Assembly: GCA_016858145.1 (NCBI GenBank)
Contig: JAEHOE010000123.1
Span: 124,001 to 188,000 of the forward strand
From: Edaphochlamys debaryana
Lineage: Eukaryota > Chlorophyta > Chlorophyceae > Chlamydomonadales
Length of the DNA stretch: 64,000 bases
Direction: 5' to 3'
Part shown: in pieces, positions 1 to 13,300 of the stretch
Position numbering within the stretch: the stretch's first letter is position 1
Layout of the letters: each line of letters begins with the position of its first letter
Notes under the pieces: generated by a model
What the model was told of the DNA's origin: nothing
What the model saw: only the letters and a program-made list of their open reading frames with translations
The model's database searches: none
Translations under genes and position numbers: made by a program

Positions 1-1308
1 CTCGCCACTTCTGGGACGTCTTATGCTACCAGGAGGTTATATGAATAGGCCTGACTCGGTTTGGTAGAGGTCGCTGGGACCGCGATTTTGCAACATGCGG
101 ACCGTCGACGCGCTCGCCTGCGTCTTTGGGCCAGCCCCCATCGTCCCCAAGGCTTTGCTGTCATCCAATATGTGTCCCACGCCTCTCCTTGAGGGGGCAA
201 GTGCCCCAGAACCGCGACATGCGAGAACATTTCGCGAGAATCCCAGCGACTAGGCTTCAGCAAGCCGCTCCCGCACTCGCTTGTGACACCATAAGGGTAA
301 CTATAACACTTGGGCCGGTCGGAAGTTTGGACATGGCCGGGTGTATGGCACGGGCGGAAGTGAGACCGGATCGGCAAGAACTTGGTCCTACGCCACCCGC
401 CACCCGCACGCGGGCGACTTTCGCGTGGGCCTTGGGTGTCGTTCAATCGGGGATTGGGGCGGGTGAATGCATGGCTGGCTAGTGTTTCCAGAGCGCTCCA
501 ACTTTTAGCGCCAAAGGGCGCCGCAACGTGCACGGCGGGGTCGGGGAGGGGTTAACCGCGATGCGTGACTAATATGCTTGGGATTTTGCAATGCGCGTCC
601 GGCGCACACCTCTAGGATCTAGAACCACAACGAAGGCCGAGGTGGCGGAGGGCCGTTGTTGCGCCTTACTCGAGTCGTGTTAGGGTCACGGTTACACCGG
701 TGGAAACCTTACGGCTCCTCGCCCTCCCCGCCCTCCTCGCCCTCGTTCTGCATCACGGCCGCATCATCCTCTGGAAAACGTGGGCAAGTGTTAGGGTGGC
801 GGTCGGTGCAGGGTCGGTGCACGGCGGGAGCTGGTCGTCCCGCCCCATGCATTTGTGGTTCGTGACAAGACCCGAGCCGCCCAAGCGACGTTCTAACCAC
901 ACAGCAGCGAGTGCGTAGCAGGTATACAACCTGTTAGCTGCCCGCTTTGCAAGTAAACGCATACATGACTTCCCGCGGGCGGGCCCGACGCCTTCTTCCC
1001 GCTCGGGCGCTGCTTCAGCGCGAAGCCTGTGACGGCTTGCTATCTGTAGGGAACACGTAGTGGCAGCAAGCCTCGAGGAAGTGGCCGGGCAATTGCGTCG
1101 CAATCAGGTGCGATTCGGCGGGATGTCGCACACGCCGCGGCGAGAGATGTGACAATCGCACATGTGCTTACCTTGGCGCACACGCAGCTGGCTGGTCCCG
1201 CCGCTTGGGCCTGACTGAGAGCCTCCTGACAGCCCGTACTCGAGGTCGCCTACTACGCCTTACTTCCCGCCCCTGTCGCACAGGCTTGGCACTGAGTGGC
1301 CCACTGAC
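1..1308. other. Upstream region, no gene recognised
   Basis: Open frames here are short, overlap on both strands and show no recognisable domain or splice structure. The stretch probably holds the promoter and 5' UTR of the gene that starts near 1309. I could not pick out a convincing TATA box. Confidence 0.4.
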
Positions 1309-1366
1309 ATGCGTTACTGGCTTCCAATTCTGGTGGGCGCTCTGTACCTGCTGGTCGGCGCACAAG
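1309..1366 (+). other. Signal-peptide exon (proposed start of the giant gene)
   Basis: An ATG is followed by a short charged start and a hydrophobic core (LPILVGALYLLVGA), then Gln. The exon ends in phase 1 at a GT donor, which completes a Gly codon with the acceptor at 2467. No other start with a signal peptide was seen upstream of 2467. The 1.1-kb intron is long for this gene, so the link is moderate. Confidence 0.45.
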
Positions 1367-4300
1367 GTGGGCTACGCGGGGCTTTGCTCGTGCGCGGCGT
1401 TTTGGATGGCCGGCGAGGCCCCGGTTGGGCGGGTTGGTTGCGTGTCAGTCGCTGCGGGGCATCCCCCCCTGCTTCTTCTTCTTCTAGGTCGAGCAGCAAC
1501 ATCTTTACATCTACCTCGTGTGCGCGGGACTGGCTGGCTCGCGCCGCGTTGCAGCGACCGATGTCGCTCGCTCGGTGTGACTCACCAGTGGCAATGCAAC
1601 CCCCCCCCCCCCTTGCAGGCAAAGCATCGTGTCTTTGCGTAGAAGGCTTTGCATCCTAGCGTTCCTGGATGGTAGAGGCTAAAGAGCCGGCCGCGGTCGC
1701 GCAACCTCAGAGCGATTCAGCTTCCACGGGACCTTTTAGAGGCATTTACATCACACACCGAGCTAGCCAAGCCACTTCACAGAGTTCGGGCTTGAATGCG
1801 CTCCTGGCCGTTGGCATTCCTGCGGTCTCGAATCCTCCGAGTGCGCTCTTTGCAACGCGTCCCAGACGATGCGATCCGACAGGCCACAGCATTTGTGTGC
1901 GCGCACAGCTGTTGTATGATGCTTCACCGCGATAAAGGCCGAGTCCAGGCCGAATCCTCGATTCTTCCACAACTAGTCGCGCTCGCCGCAACTTGCATGC
2001 ATCTAAAGTGAAAGGTTAACCGGTCACAGCATGAGACAGCATCGTGACACTGGGCCGTACCTGTCGAAGCCTGTGCGCCCCCATAGCCCCCACTGGGCCC
2101 CGTCCATCCCCCGCCGCCCCCATACATCATCGGTAGCATTGCATCCGCCACGCGGCAAGCATCGTATGCAAATGCTGCCACCGGGCCGCGTCGTCGAGCC
2201 TTGCGTAGGGGTCCCACACGGGCCTGCTGTTTGTTGCATGTATGCCAGATCATGTGTACGCTTCCCCCAAATCACGTTAACAGGTGCATGCCTGGACCAG
2301 CTGCCGGTGTGCGCAGAGCTGGCAGCATCAGATGCATGTACGTGGGTGTCGAGCGGGGGCATGGCTTACTTGCCTGCTTGGCTTGCCTAGCTTGCCCACC
2401 TTACTTCATGTTGGTCAGAAACCGGAAAGGCTTGACCCGTGTGGCCGGCATCCTACCCGTGTGCAGGCATTACGGCGCTGGAGATGTCCGTATCCTGCCC
2501 GCTGTCGTGCGGAGTGTGCAGCAGCAGCAGCAGCAGCCATGGACGGAAGCTGACGCAGGCCTCACCGCCTACACCTCCGCCTCGTCCGCCCCGGCCTCCC
2601 AGTCCCAACTTCCTGCTGAACCAAGGCAGCTGCCAAAGCCTGTCGGCCGTGCTCACAGGCATGGGCCTGGCGCTGGTGGCTCCGTCAAACAGCTTCAGCC
2701 TGTGTGGCGTGACGGTGACCTACGCTGCAGCCGTGAATGACGGTAGGTCCACCTGCACGCACTTGACTGTCTCGCTCTGTATGCCGGTGTGGATAGCGCA
2801 GCTATGCGGCTGGAAAAGGGCATGCGGCCTTTCGCACGTGTGCGTGCCGTCACGCTGTAACGGTAGGATTCCTGCCTAGGCATCAACCAGTGCACTAAAC
2901 CTCTTGTTACACACGCACTGCACCGGCTTTCCGCCGCATACAGGGTTGCCCAAGCTCAGGCTCCCGGATGGCAAGCTTGCGGATGCCTCCTCTGCCACTT
3001 TCACCATCAGCATCCCAGAGCTGCGCATTGACAGCTTTAGCGCTTCAATTTCGGTTACTCCAACCACCACCGTTGTTACCATTGTGGTGGGTGTGCGGAA
3101 GACATACAGCCTTGCACCCGTGCAGGGGATGTATGGCATGCTGCCGATCAGACGCTTACCTGTCCAACGTTCCCTCTCGCACCCGGCCCGCAGATTCCTG
3201 GCGCCGTGCCCCTGTTTGGGGGCGCATGCTCAGCGTCAGGTCTCACGCTGAGCGTCAACACCACCGCCGCCACCATCACCGCTAGGCTCATGCTCTCGTG
3301 CCCAGACCTTATGATCAACACAGCGCTTGCTGCCGAGCTGACGTACACGGTGGGCAACGCAAGAGTCAAGTTCACGGTCAATACAGCCTTCCTAAATGGC
3401 GGCGCTCTGGTTGTCAGCGACCTTACGCTATCGTCAACCAGCACCACTGGCAGCAACCTGGCTTCAGCCTCAGCCACTGGCAGCCTGGCAGGAGCAACCT
3501 GCTCCGTGTCAATGGACATTACTGAGACGACCAACCCGACCACCAATACCAAGACCCGCCGTACAGCCTTCTCTGTGACCCTTCCGGGAGCCAGGCTCGC
3601 ACCCCTAGCCACGGCCCTCCTTCCAGGAGCCTCACTGCCGGACTTCTTTGCCGCGGACTTCACTTTTCCCAGCATCAAGCTCTACACACCGGACTTCGCA
3701 GGCGGTGAGTGAGCGAGGGCTGGATCTGAGGAGTAGCCACCAGCCGGCTCTGGCGAAGCCATGCAGCCGGTTGTTGCCTTGCAGATCTTCTGCAATCTCA
3801 TCTCTGGGCCCGTCATCTGCCCGCCGGGTGCGCTCGCAGGTGTGCTCGCTCTCCTCACAACTGGCGCCAGCAGCGGGCTCCTGGCAGACGTGGTGTTTGA
3901 CAGCTCCGGCCTCCTATCAGCCGAGCTGGGGCTGCCGGACGGCCTAAGCATCAGCACCCTGCTCAGCAAGCTAAGCATGTCCCTACCCTTCGACACCTCA
4001 AGTATCCTCTCCATAACAGCCCCAAGGTACCGCACGACCGCCTCTCGTGCCACTGCTTCCGTCGTTCAGGGTAAGGCCTCACAACCAACGGACCATATCA
4101 GAGTGGAAGGTGACCCTTTACTAGCCGGCTAACTGCCCTGCCTTCGCATCCCTTGCTGCCGTACTACTGCGCAGGGGTACGCTCATCGATTGGATCAACG
4201 TCACAATTTACCAGTCCAGGGACCTCCTTCAGCTTGGGCATCACGTTGCCCAGCCTTTCCCTCACCAGCATTCCGTGCGGTATGCAACTCAAGGATGCTC

Positions 4301-7300
4301 AAGGCATCAACTTGTCCCCCCTACAATTTGCTGTAAGCCAAGGGCCCTGATGGGTGAGCTAGGGACCCCTGAAGTATCTAACGATCACCTGCTCTCCCGC
4401 TTGTTCCGCAACCCGTCCCGCCCCAGATTCCGCAAGACGTGACGCTGGCCAGCGGCGCTTTAACTCTGTCCGGGCTGCAGCTGTCTGTGCTGTCCGGTGT
4501 GGGCCTTCAAGCCATCACAACAGGCCGCTTCTACGGCCTGACGCTCTCCGCCAACATCACGGTCCCGAGCAGCAGCGGTTCGAGGCCCCAAATGCGCCTC
4601 TCCGGCGCTAACCTCAACCTCGACTCCTTTGTGTCCCAGCTCTGGGCCGACGCTTCCACTCTCGCTCGCTCCACACTTCAGCGTACCACATTCCCAACTC
4701 TCTCGGTTGATGGTGACATGGGTAAGCATCGCCGGGGAGGTAGAGCCCTTAGGACACGTGTGTGGCATTTCCATTGCAGGGTTAGCGTCTGCAAGAAACC
4801 TCCTTTCGCTGGTGTGCTGGCTGCAGGATCCTTCTTTGCCCAGGCCGGGCCTGTCAACGGGGTCAGGCTAGCGCTGGCACGTGACAGCTTTGGCCTGCGC
4901 TACGTCCGAATTGAGACCGGTACAAACTGCCTTGGCTTTGGTGATATCACCAGTGGCTTGGTCGTTGGCGGGACGACGCAGCAGGCTCCCGACGCCGTCT
5001 TCAGGATGTGCAGCCCTTTCCTGGAGGTGGTTCCCAGCATCGCTGGTAAGCATGGCAACTGCAGGCTTTGTTCCTGTATGTGCTCCTCGTCAGGCGACTC
5101 ATGAGGTTAGGTTATGCCAACATGCCACGCACCTGACCAAGCAAATACCTGCCCCGCCCAACCGCCCCTTGCGCAGGCGCCGCGTCGTTCGTGCTGCCCA
5201 CAACGGGTGCGGTCCTCACGCCTGCCAGGGGCGCCGGGTTCTCCTTCGAGATTCCAGACATCAACGTAGCCCCCATTGCGGCAAAGCTGGATGCTACAAG
5301 CAGTGCCGTCACGATCAAGGTGCGCCCATGCAACGAGAATCGACGGCTTCCACGCGTATGGCGCGCCGTACATACAACTCGTGATCCGGTGTTGCCCCAT
5401 GACATCGCAGGTCTTCGGCTCATTCCCGGTCCTCAGCAACTGGGCAACCTTCACGGAGTTTCTGATTACCGAGACCACCAGCAGCCGGTTCCGCGGCACA
5501 GCCACCTTTGGCGTGCCCGACCTCAACCTCGTGGGCGCAACGTGCACCCTCCAGTATGATGGCACGGCCAGGACCTACAGTTTCACGGTGGGTGCTTCTA
5601 TCTATCGCTGGCCATTGACTTCTAATCGCTGCCTGATACGCGAACAGGCATATGTCCGCCACAGGTCGGCCGCGCCAACTGCAAGTGCATCCTGTACTGA
5701 TTATGCTTTGTTCTTGGTTGCAGGCAACTGGCCGCGCCTCGATCCTGTCGGGTGCCATTACCATGGACTCAGTGGCCCTAACTCTCTCCATGGCGGATGC
5801 GGTCAAGCGGCTGCGTGGCTCGGCCACAGGCTCTGGCCGGATACAGCGGCACCCTGGGCTTCAGCTTTGCGGTGCCGCCAGACTTCTCGCTCTCCCTTCC
5901 GACGGCCAACGTTGGCGCTGCTCTCAGGGCGATTGGGGCCAACACGGTATCTCTGCTGCCGGATTTCCTCCTCAACACGGTGCTTCCTACCTTTGCCATA
6001 TCTACGTTCAGCGTTGGGCAAGTGTCCTTGCAAGGTGTGGCATGTGCTGCAAACGCTGCATGCGCTCCGGGTGCTCCCCTGCCCTTGCCCCCGCCCCTTC
6101 GTCGTCATACCGACCGCTCCCCGCTTCCCACTCCTTCGCTTCTGCCCACGCTGCCAACGCTGCGCGCCCTATCTGGTGCTCCCCTGCCCTTGCCCCCGCC
6201 CGTTCGTCATACCAACCACTCCCCGCTTTCCTCTCCTTCGCTTCTGCCCCTTGACGTTACGCTGCCGCAGGTATCTATACATTTAAAGCTGGCCCCACAG
6301 CTTCCGGCATCAGTGCGGATGTCGTGTTCGACAGGAGCGGCGTCCTCAAGGCCTCCGCAAGCCTGGACGGAGCCCTCGACCTTGGTGCCGCCATCCAGAG
6401 GCTGCTGCCTGGCACCACACTCCCTGTGGACATAAGCGGCATTGTCATCATCGCGAGGCCCGCAGTGGCCGTTGTGTCAAGCCGGGCTGCTGGGCTCAGC
6501 GTACCCACGACAGGTACGTACATCCCAGCCAGAATGGACAGGAGGGTCGCCGCGGAACTAACCGGTTGCGTGCGAACACCTCGAAAACCCTTTCCGTCCC
6601 GACTACCGCTGCAGGGCAACTTGGCACGTACCTGAGCTTTGGCCTGCAAGTACCGCCGCTTCTTGGGAGCGGCACTACCGTGGATGCCAGCATGATGGTC
6701 ACTGACGGCAGCGGTACCCGGGTGCAGGCCTTCAGTGTCACGGTGGGGCTAGTGGGGCGGGCGGAGGCAGGAGGGGCTTGGGGGCTTTGCGGGGTGCGCC
6801 GTGTCACATACTGCCGTCATACCCTGCCTGCCCTGCATCCGTACGAAGCTAGGAGTTTTCATTGCTCAATGTCCCGTCTCCGTGCACGACGCAGTTCACC
6901 ACCGACTTCACTCCAGTGGCAAACGTCAGGCTGAGAGGCGCCAGCCTGACCTTCCAGAGCGGCGTTGGCATGGTGAGTGCCGTCCTGGCGGCAGAGAGAC
7001 ATTACTTGGAGGGTTGGCAAGTTAGTTGGATGGGTTGGATGGGCGGGCCGTTCTCGCCCTCTCCCCTTTGCCAACCGCCTGCCCGGTACTTCATGAGTAA
7101 CTCAGCAACGTTGCCCCCGCCCTAACTTGTGCCCAGGTGATGACGACATCGGGCACCATCGTCAGCACGCCCATCACCGCTTCCTTGGTTGTGGCTGACT
7201 CGGGCGCAAAAGCAAGAGGCGCCCCAGCACTCAACTTCACCGGCAAGGCCACCGAAGTGGCAGCCGCCAGCGTTCTGGGGTCCCTGTTTCCCAACACGCC

Positions 7301-10300
7301 CCAGCCAATCCTGAGCCTCTTATCGCCCATTCGGTTCGATGAGATAGTCTTCACGTACGACAGCACCGCCTTTGGTGTTATCGCTAACCCCGACCTTAGT
7401 GGAGTGCCTGGGCTGGGACAGATCATTTCGTACCTCGGCTTTACGCAAAGGGTGCGCGCCGGTGCTATGACCTAGCTACTACTGGGGACGGTCAAGGCAT
7501 GCATGGCCTTGTGTGTCATAGCAAGCGATCAACTCATGTGCTCTTCACGTCTGTCCGGTGGTTGCCCCGCCCACAGGACATCCTCATCCGGCCAATCGGG
7601 GGTAGCTCAATTGAGATTGCCCTCGTAAAGACCTGGCCGGTTACACTGGGCGGCCCCTTTGTCGGCACGTCGTACGTTGGCTTCGGTCTGCAAGTCAGAC
7701 AGGAGGGCGCAAACCTGCAATTCGCCTGCACCGGCTCTTTCACGGCACAGATGTCTCTACCCTTCCTTGAGCCCTCAAACATCAACGTTGCTCTGGCAGC
7801 AACGGTCTCGTATGACAGCACCGCCCCTCCACCCAGCATTTCCTTCATTCTCAGCGCCTCCGTCTCTGCCGCCACCTCCACGCCCTTCACGATCAAAGGC
7901 TTCCCGTGGATTGGCATCAACTACATTGGCGGCAGCGTGGGCCTCACTGCGCTGGCGGCCCCGCCCTTCGTCAGCATCCGCAATATCGACTATGCCGCCA
8001 GGGGCGTTGTGCTTGGGGCCGAGGTTGCCGTAGCCATGCTATACGACCAGCCAAAGGCGCTGTTTGCCGTACAGTTCACTCTGCAGAACCTGGACCTCCA
8101 GGTGGGTTCCAAGAGTCTGCCACACTAAGCTCGTCCCTATCTATCCTCCGGCTAGGTTTTGCCTCATCCGCAATCCCGTTGTATCGTCTTGCTACTTTAG
8201 GCGCCCTCAACCCTGCCCACGTTCTGAGCGCGTAGCCCATGAGCGCGATTCAGAACCCACGCCCTTCAAACCTGCGCGCCTTCTGTTCCACGCACAGAAC
8301 ATGATCCGGCAGATGGGGATCAACGTGGACTTGGGCCCTTTCAACATTGCGATCCAGCAAGCTTCCTTCTCGTACGCCAACCAGCCCGTCACCGTGGGGC
8401 CAACGACGATCCCCGCGGGCCTGGCACTCAAGGCCAGCATGACGTTCCTGACCATTCCGTTCCAGATTGGGGCAACAGTCAACACCGATGGCTTTACTTT
8501 CTCGGCCTCGACCAGCAATGTCCTGGTGAGTGACACAGGCAGGTCTGCGCTGGATGGGACTCGTGCCTTCTGCCCCTGACCGACCCGCCCTTGCCCCGCA
8601 CAGGATGCGCCAATCTTTGCATCTGTATTCAACGCAGCTCAATCCGTCCTTGACACGTAAGATGACACGTCATTCCTTGCTAGTGTCTCTGATCTACAGT
8701 GTCATGATCCAACCCTGCTCTCGCTCTGTGTTGCAGTCTTAAGATCAACCTGAGGATCCGGGACCTCATTCAGATTAACTATGTTGGAGTCAGCCTCCAG
8801 GTTACCAAGGCGCAGGTGATGAGGCCCGATGAGATTGCTTGCTCCAAGCCTACAAGATGAAGCTCATGGAGCGATAGCACGTTCACACTACCGTGACAAC
8901 CGCATACACCCATGCATGCCTCATCCTGCCTCGCTGTGGTCCTGAATGGCCTCGCCCACGCCCATCCCCCCATGCAGCAATCCTTTGGCTTCTCCTTCTC
9001 CGCGACCATTTTCGGTATCAGGATTGAGTTCAGCGTGGGATTCAGCCTGAGCACCCCGCCATGGGACCAGTTTGTGGAGAAGCTCAAGACCGACATCCTC
9101 AAGCCCCTGACCGGTGAGCAGGGTGTCGACGGCATACACATGACGCCTTCACATCAGCTGTGTAGGAATTTACCTTGAACCCAGGGTTGCACAATACGGC
9201 GGCGCCCAGCCGTATTAATACGGCAGCGTACGGCAGCCCGTACTGCCGCCTTGTGCACGAGCGAATGCGCTCCGCGTTCACGTAGAAGCGCAGGGAATGC
9301 GTAGGGCATCGGGTACGGCGGAACGGCGGACGGCTGAGCTGCCGACCGACTCAACCCAGTACCCCAGCAACCCCCCCCCCCCCCCGCCCGCCGGCCCCCG
9401 GCTGCCCGGCCGGTACCCCCGCACCGCATGCCGTATTAATACGTATCCGTATCAATACGGGGACTGATACGTATTGGCAACCCTCCTACCCCCCTTCCCA
9501 ACCGCAGCTGCCTGTACTAAGCACACGTACGCTCGCGGCACCAAGGGCCTGGTGTGTCCCAGCGGCACCGAGCAGCAGGGCTTGCTATGCTATCCCTTCT
9601 GCCCCACGGGCTGGGAGTACGGGTAAGCACGCACTGTGATACGGCTGACCACTCCTTGTTCAGGTTCGGGTTAGATACACCCAAGCAGCGGGGGTGGCAG
9701 AGGATCAGTTTTGGTCTTCCACTGTGCGCCCTACCTGCTTTCATGCGTTGGTGGTAACGTTGCCTAGTCCTAGCCACCGCCAGTGCCCACCCAACGGTCC
9801 GCTATCGCCCAGCCAGCGTCTTGCCCTCCTCCTTGATTTGCGCCAGGAACTACGGCAAGCTCAACATCTGCTACCAGAACTGCCCTCCGGGTTACCGGGA
9901 CGACGGCGTCGACGGCACCGGCCTCTCCTGCAGCTACGTTGGGTGTAACCCCACCACACAGATCCAGGACGAGATCGGTGGCCTGTGCTACGACAAGTAG
10001 GTTTGTTGCTTTGCTGCAGCAGGCTCAAAGGGGCCGGAGGGCGTGATGACACCGCCGACTTGAAGCCATGCATAGGCCTGTTCTGAGGCCGGCCCGTCCC
10101 CTTGCTTGCACGCCTGCGTCAGGTGTGACGCTGGCTACACGTACCGCGGGGCAACCTGCTACAAGAACTGCGACCCAGGCTGGAGTGAGAGCGGCGACGT
10201 GCTCCGTCTCAGCTGCACCCAGAACTTCTGCAACTCCGGAGACGGTGCGTGACAGACGGCCGCCCGTAGGCTGGCCAGCTCAGCCTACTGAGACCACGTG

Positions 10301-13300
10301 CCGCTGCTGCCAGTGGCTATCCTGGCAACCATGATGATTCCAAAATGCGCGCATCAAATTCCTTGCACAAACGTCTTTACCCTCCCTTCGTCGCAGAGGA
10401 CAACGGCGCAGGGATCTGCTACCCCTCCTGCCGCGATGGCTACCACTCGAACAAGCTCACCATGTGCATCGCCAACAGCTGCCCCTCAGGGTGCGTGCGT
10501 GGGTCCGGCCGGCCATGTGTTTTCCCCCCTCCCGGGGACTAGTGGCTGGGCACGCAGCCGCTTTGCTGTGCGATTTGTTGGGGCTGAGCCCCCGCCGCCG
10601 CCCAGTGGCTTCGGCCAGGGCTTCGGCCAGAAAGAACCCGCGGCGGGCACGTGGCGGGGTGTTTAAAGCCCGGCACAAACAAGCGATTCGCGCCCAGACA
10701 GTGATGAGACAAGCTTCAGAAAGTGTATTTCTATTCGTACGGCGTTCAGGGTGGGGACACTGATCGACGCGGCGCGACTCAACATGTTGGGAAGGCAGTC
10801 CCACCACCTCGCACCCATAGCCCGAGGAACAATTTGTACATTCGTTTTGATAGGTACCTAGCACTGCAAAGCTAAGAGCGAGGTAGTTCTGACGAGTTTA
10901 TGCGCAGCTGTTGCGACGATGCTGCGGTGCCGACTTCGGTTGAAACCTCGCCAACCTGGACCTGGACCGAGCGTGCTGCTAATATCGAACCCTAAGCAAG
11001 TCAGATACGTCTAAAGGAGAAGTACTTGCGGCATTTTGTCTCCGGTCGGCGCGGGCATGTGTTTCGCCGCGCGTCCATCCTCCGCCCCCTGTCCCCCTAA
11101 GCTTCGCGCGGAGCGTGCCACACGGACCCGCGCTTTGCACCGTGCCTGGACGCAGATATCGCCGCCTAGCTATTCTTCCAGGGTTAAGCCCTTATTTCAG
11201 CTTCGAGGAAGCTGACACCCATCTTGTCTTGCTTCTGCAAACTCCTCAACCGACCGCTCGCGTGCAGGTGGCGTGACGACGGGCTCACATGCTGGAAGGA
11301 CCTCGAGAGCTACGGCAAGGGCTGCTGTTGTACAGTCTTCACCAGAGGGTGCTGCGGCAATTGCCCTTCTGGCTACCACGACCCGGGGTGAGTTCAGTGC
11401 ACACCACGCTTGGGCCAGTGGGGCGGGACTGCGGTGCGTGGGGGGCCCCCTCGGGGTTACCAGGACCCAGGTAACCCAGTATATGGGATCCAGTGAGTGG
11501 GGCCTGCGGTGCAGTGCGGTCCAGCCCAGAGCCTTGCCGAGTGATAACCGCCACATTAGGCCGAAAGCCCATGCCCAGCCCATGCCCAGCCCAAGTGTCT
11601 TCGCTTCAGGGAAGGCAGCTGACGCTATCGTGCCTGTCCCACCCACAGGTGCACCTGCTACAAGGACGCCCAGATCATCGGGAAGACGTACGACCGCGGT
11701 GTGGGCTACGCCAAGTTCCGCAGCTACCTCAAGTCAAGCTACCCCGCACGCAACCCGGTCTCCTCCATCAAGACCTTCTGGAAGAAGACCCAGTGGCGCC
11801 AGGAGCAGGTCATGGTCTGCCCGTCAGACACGGATATATAGCGACGGTGCAATTTGCTACGTGAAATGCCAGACTGGGTACACAGGTGGGTTTCAATCAC
11901 CAAGTACGCGTTGTGCTTTCCCTAGCTGATTTTCCCCCACGTGCTGACCCACGGTTACGGCGCCTGCCCCGCCCCTTGGTCGCCCCTTGCCCTGCAGGCC
12001 GCTCCTTCCTGTGCTGGCAGGACGGCTGCCCGCCCGGACTCATCGACTGCGGCACCTACTGTGCCCCCGCCAACGCCGGCTCCTGCGCCAACTTCATCGG
12101 TGCCACCTACCAGCTCTGCAACGCCGTGTACCCCTCCTGGAGCGGTGCCACGGCAACCGCCAACCTGGTACTGCCCCCAGCATCACCCCCGCCCCCTGGC
12201 GGAGGCTCCTCAACTCCTGGTACCACCCCCGGTACCACGCCGACCCCTGGCTCCACCCCCGGCTCGACCCCCACGCCGTCGGGCACCAACACCGTCAACC
12301 CTGTTTACACGCCCCCATCCGCCGCTGCCTATTGCGCTGGAAAGGCGCCTGGGTAAGCGCGATGCGGTAATAGCGCCATACGCGGTTAAGTCCAGCTCGC
12401 TCGAGGTACTCAAAAACGCATGCACCCGAGCGTTGCCCGTCGAGATCCTTCTTACACACATGCCTACCCTTTTTCACCCGGCTCTCCTTCTTCCCCGACC
12501 TCCCTGCCTCGTCATCCTTCTGCAGCTACTCTGGTGAGCCCGTGTCACACACAATGCCCCGCTACCCGCCGCGCCTAAGCTACGCTTCCCCGGTTAACAC
12601 ATGCCGCGCTTGTCACACATGCAGGGGACCCTTGCTATAGGTGCACAAATTATTTCTGGGTAAGATGCTCACGCGGTCGCCTACTGTGAGGCGCCTTCTT
12701 TTGCCTAGCGTCTGGGTAGGCTAGGCGCGTCCTGCGCCCCTTTGTACTCGTCTTGACATCGTCTGCCTGCATCCTTCCCCCGCCCCTCAGTGCTACAGCG
12801 GAGGCGCCGCCTACATGCCATGTGCGGCCGGCACAGTCCTCGGTGGTTACAATGAGGGACCCCAGCGGGGTACACGGCAGCTGAACGCCGTGGCTTGACA
12901 GCCAACCTCACGGGCTTACCCCCTGCAAGCCAGCACGCCGCCCCCTAGCTTGAACGGCAGGGCCCCTACCCGGGCTCCAAAAGAGATCTAGTGAAGACCA
13001 TCCATCACCTCAACGTGGGGCATGTAACGCACATCTCCCTCCTCAGTCACGGCCAAAAAGGGGTGGTCCTCAGGCACCGTGTCCCAATCTGACGGGGCTG
13101 ACCCCACCCCGGCAAAGCACTGAAGGCGCGCTTCAAGCTCTCCCCTCGCCAGCGCCCTTGCCTGCATGATCAGACCCTGTGCACCCCGATGCGCGTACTT
13201 GTAGCGTCGTGCTTGCTCCATGGCCCCAACGGCGGCCAAGCACACCACATCCCAAACTTGCTGCTGAATGCCCGCGGGGGCCTGCACCAACCAAACCTCA

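Noticed and set aside
126..533. Overlapping 118-aa and 170-aa ORFs at the window start
   Set aside because: Neither shows a signal peptide, domain or splice continuation, and they overlap on opposite strands.
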